Shown: one piece after another, positions 61,291-64,000 of the stretch | Layout of the letters: the number at the start of each line of letters is the position of its first letter | Numbering within the stretch: position 1 is the stretch's first letter | Origin: Puffinus mauretanicus | Lineage: Eukaryota > Chordata > Aves > Procellariiformes > Procellariidae | Assembly: GCA_023333565.1 (NCBI GenBank) | Contig: JAJKFH010003396.1 | Span: forward strand, 186,001 to 250,000 | Direction of reading: 5' to 3' | DNA length: 64,000 nt | Program-made: the position numbers and the translations under genes | The notes under the pieces: model-generated | What the model was told of the DNA's origin: nothing | Database searches by the model: none | The model's input: only the letters and a program-made list of their open reading frames with translations

Positions 61291-63569
61291 TAGACTTCTC
61301 ATTTTGTTCTCCAGTTGAAAGAGCAAAGCTGGTTAATTTCTGGTGACATTTTGTGGCCATGTAGCTGCTGAAATATCTTTTTACATTTGGTTTTGTTTAT
61401 AAACCTGAATTCAGTGGATATCAGCCTAGCGACGCAAGCCTGTAAGCTGGGTGACATTGCTAAAATGAGAGCCCTCCTCCCCCCCGGGGACTCCCTCAGC
61501 GTGTCCTCACCTCGGGAGCCCAGGGGACACCAAAAAGCACCGTGTAATGGCCATGGCCATGGCAAAGAGCAGCTAGACCATGCTATGCCCCCTTCGAATA
61601 TCACGTCTTCTGCTTACCCGGCGTATCATTGAGTTACATTGATTGCGACTGTGGCACAACCAAATCCTCTGGCTACAACGACACGGGGAGTCCCCGTGTT
61701 ACAATCAAATCAAGTTTTGCCTGGGCTGTGATATAAGGCAAGAAGCTCAACATCACAGCCTTCCAGTACATAGGAATTTCATTATAAAGTAATGTTTAAG
61801 CCTTGAAATGCGGGATGGTGCTTCCTCTTAGTTATTAGATACCAAAAATAGGGGAGGGTGCTCATAGTCATCCTGAAATGCTCTTTTAAAAGTTAGCAGA
61901 AAAATAAACCTTAAACGCTTGTAAAGGAGCCACAGGGAATCATAGCTGCCACTTAAATTATATTAAAGGGCAATAAATTGAAACCAGTAAAAAAGAAATG
62001 TGTCCTTACAGGGTGCATCGTCAGCTTATGAAATTCACTGTAGCAGGAGGTCAGTGAGAGAAAGTCTGTAGTTTGTTTTTTTCCAAAGTACTTTTTGGAT
62101 CACTACCATGATGCTTCCAGTGCTGCAAGAAAAGGCTAATCAAACTTCATACTCCAAGGCACAAACTGTGTATGGGGGTCAGGAGAGAACGTCACCCTCA
62201 CAGACAGTGTGTTAAGCATATTCTGCATTTTCCCTCTCGACCTTCGAAGGAGGGTAAGGATCTCTGCAGAACGGTTGTGTAACCTCCAATGGCAAATCCT
62301 GCACAAACGTCTCTGGATTCCATTCTCCCAGGGAGTGATTCTCCTCTGGCAGATTTCAAAGCTCTTAAAAGCATAATTTCAGCTCTGAAAAATGTTTTTA
62401 AGCATAAGCGTTGATGAACTATGCAACGTAAAAGTGAAGCAGAGCTCTTGATCCTCAAAGGTGGTCTTGGGAGAAGCTGAAGCAGGCACAATTTATTGGC
62501 AAATAAGAGAGGTGACCTCCCACCCATAGCATTGTACAACATCCCAGGTGGAAGACAAAGACGGGCTGATCTGTACATGATCCCTGGCTGTGAGGAGCGT
62601 GAAAAGAGAGACACTCTCCTGCCGTTTTTACCCTGAGGAGTAGAAGTAAATCTCACAGAGGGCTTTACGTGGCTATTAATGCAGCCCCCTTGAGCACTAC
62701 TCAAATAAAAGGATGATGGTTAATCAAAGACAGTCCCCTACCACGTCCCAGGCACGACCAGCCCCTCTGGCTCTTGCTGCTATTCTTGTCATGATGAGGT
62801 GAAAAATTAAAACCGTGCTGTCCTACTCCCCCCCTCCACCACCACCGCCTCTGTTTTCCTCTCATAGTTGCATCACTGACATGGTTGATGATCAGTCTGT
62901 GATGTTTAAAAGGAGCCTGTAGGTCTTACATCTTCTGGAGCAAATTCTGCTTCTCTGAGTTAAGCCATGGCTGTCAGCTGTCTTGCCCAGAGATTTTGGG
63001 GTACACTGTGCGTGTTCATAAAGTCAAACTGGCTCTCAGGCCCTGGATCTCACGTATCACTGGATGAGCCGATGTGGCACAAGCTGCGGTCAGACATTTG
63101 AATGCGGTCCATGTATGGTCATCATTTCTTTTAGAAAGGACAGTTTACGGAATGGGGGAAAGTGCTCTCACAGAACGATTTTGAGCACCGATCCCGCAAA
63201 TCTTCACACATGCATCTGCTGAACTCACAGCCATGTCAGCATGGGCTTTAAAGGCTGCAGGATCAGGGCCTTTGCTTCTTCGTCCCTTTTGTCCAAGCTG
63301 TAGCTCTATTACAGCTATCAAACAGTTGAGATAGATCTGTGACATTAGAGGATGCTAATTTCCAAGGACTCCTTTTCCTTTTCCTTTTGCGGCATTTAGA
63401 TTTTTTCCTATGTTTACAGCACACATGAGGGAAAAACTAAAATTCCTTTGTTCTCCCTTCTGTCTTTATGCTGAAAGGCTAAATAGGCCATGCTTCCCAG
63501 ACCAACCGCTCTGAGCTCAGCCTTAATGGCAGGCAGGAGGTGGTCGCCTCTGTGTCAGGGCTTGCTTTA
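61291..63569. other. Intergenic DNA, no gene recognised
   Basis: No gene recognised. A short (CCA)n tract lies near 62,836-62,846. The 168-codon frame at 62,198-62,704 (minus) has no recognisable domain. Confidence 0.5.
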
Positions 63570-63830
63570 AAAAAAAAAGGATCTTAATTCCAGCATTGGA
63601 AATGAAGAGGAGTTCGCTATTAGCTTTCATATTAATAATGTAGAAAATACATGCCCAATCACTTGTGTTCTCTCGGTTCTCTCTGAACACAGCTGCAAAC
63701 TGCAGTAGGTGTTAGGGTGAATGGATATATTTCAGATGAGATATTTGTACTGAATTATTAGGGTAGTCTGTATTACAAAATTACTAATAAACTTTGCTTC
63801 TGGCTCAATTTAGCCTGAACTCAGTGAACC
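63570..63830. promoter_or_regulatory. Candidate conserved non-coding block
   Basis: Contains TTAGCTTTCATATTAATAAT, TACTGAATTATTAGGG and CAAAATTACTAATAAAC. Non-repetitive and homeodomain-word-rich. The remaining bases to 64,000 show nothing else. Confidence 0.3.
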
Positions 63831-64000
63831 TAGCCAGTGGTGAGAGATCAAAAACTCCAAAATACCCGATGAATGAATCTAACTAATCAAGAAGCCCTGC
63901 AGGAAGTAGATGCCAGGATTAATGAGCCAGTGGTTTCACCATGCCATGCTGTTATTTCTTCACATAAATGCCCTCAGATGAGATTACCTTTGTCATGAAA

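Noticed and set aside
62198..62704. 168-codon minus-strand frame
   Set aside because: No domain and no splice-supported neighbours; composition is like chance frames.
22211..64000. OTP coding exons
   Set aside because: I looked for the OTP homeodomain (paired-type RHRTRFTPAQLNELE and the WFQNRRAKWKKR helix) and found no matching frame; OTP, if syntenic, lies beyond the right edge.

Overview
The window looks like nuclear DNA from a bird. It carries CR1 LINEs with the characteristic avian 3' end (tandem ATTCTATG-type octamers), it is intron-rich and AT-rich with one clear CpG-island promoter, and its one protein-coding gene is a recognisable vertebrate gene, WDR41. I cannot name the species from sequence alone. 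No bacterial, plasmid, phage or CRISPR structure is present.

Left third (1-22,200, minus strand): the 5' eleven coding exons of WDR41, the WD40 beta-propeller partner of C9orf72 and SMCR8. I placed every exon by splice signals, reading phase and remembered similarity to the human protein. The start codon lies at 21,881-21,879 inside a CpG island. The exons join in phase to 364 complete codons plus one base. Human WDR41 has 459 residues, so roughly the last 95 codons lie beyond the left edge. All ten complete introns are GT-AG. A 5'-truncated, frameshifted CR1 reverse transcriptase (about 168-1,494) sits in the truncated last intron. A CR1 3' end lies in intron 6 and a CR1 scrap in intron 9.

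Right two thirds (22,200-64,000): no convincing protein-coding gene. In the vertebrate arrangement I remember (PDE8B-WDR41-OTP-TBCA) this flank faces the homeobox gene OTP. Neither OTP nor its homeobox appears here. The region reads as a regulatory gene desert, with blocks rich in homeodomain, POU and forkhead-like words that are candidate conserved non-coding elements (around 30.8, 37.2, 38.1, 43.8-44.3, 45.5-46.1, 52.6, 55.0-55.4, 56.2-56.6, 58.0-58.6, 61.0-61.3 and 63.6-63.8 kb). It also holds a small isolated CpG-rich patch with a very good CTCF-like word at 37.8 kb, an ancient CR1-like remnant near 48.7-49.0 kb and a MIR-like SINE remnant near 42.0-42.1 kb. These element calls are inferences from composition and motif content; only alignment with other amniotes can confirm them.

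I found no clear previously undescribed gene system. The items most worth checking are the CpG/CTCF island at 37.6-38.0 kb, a CTCF-like word in the WDR41 promoter, an in-frame read-through end of WDR41 exon 11, a triplicated repeat with a perfect hairpin in intron 1, and the homeodomain-word-rich blocks.
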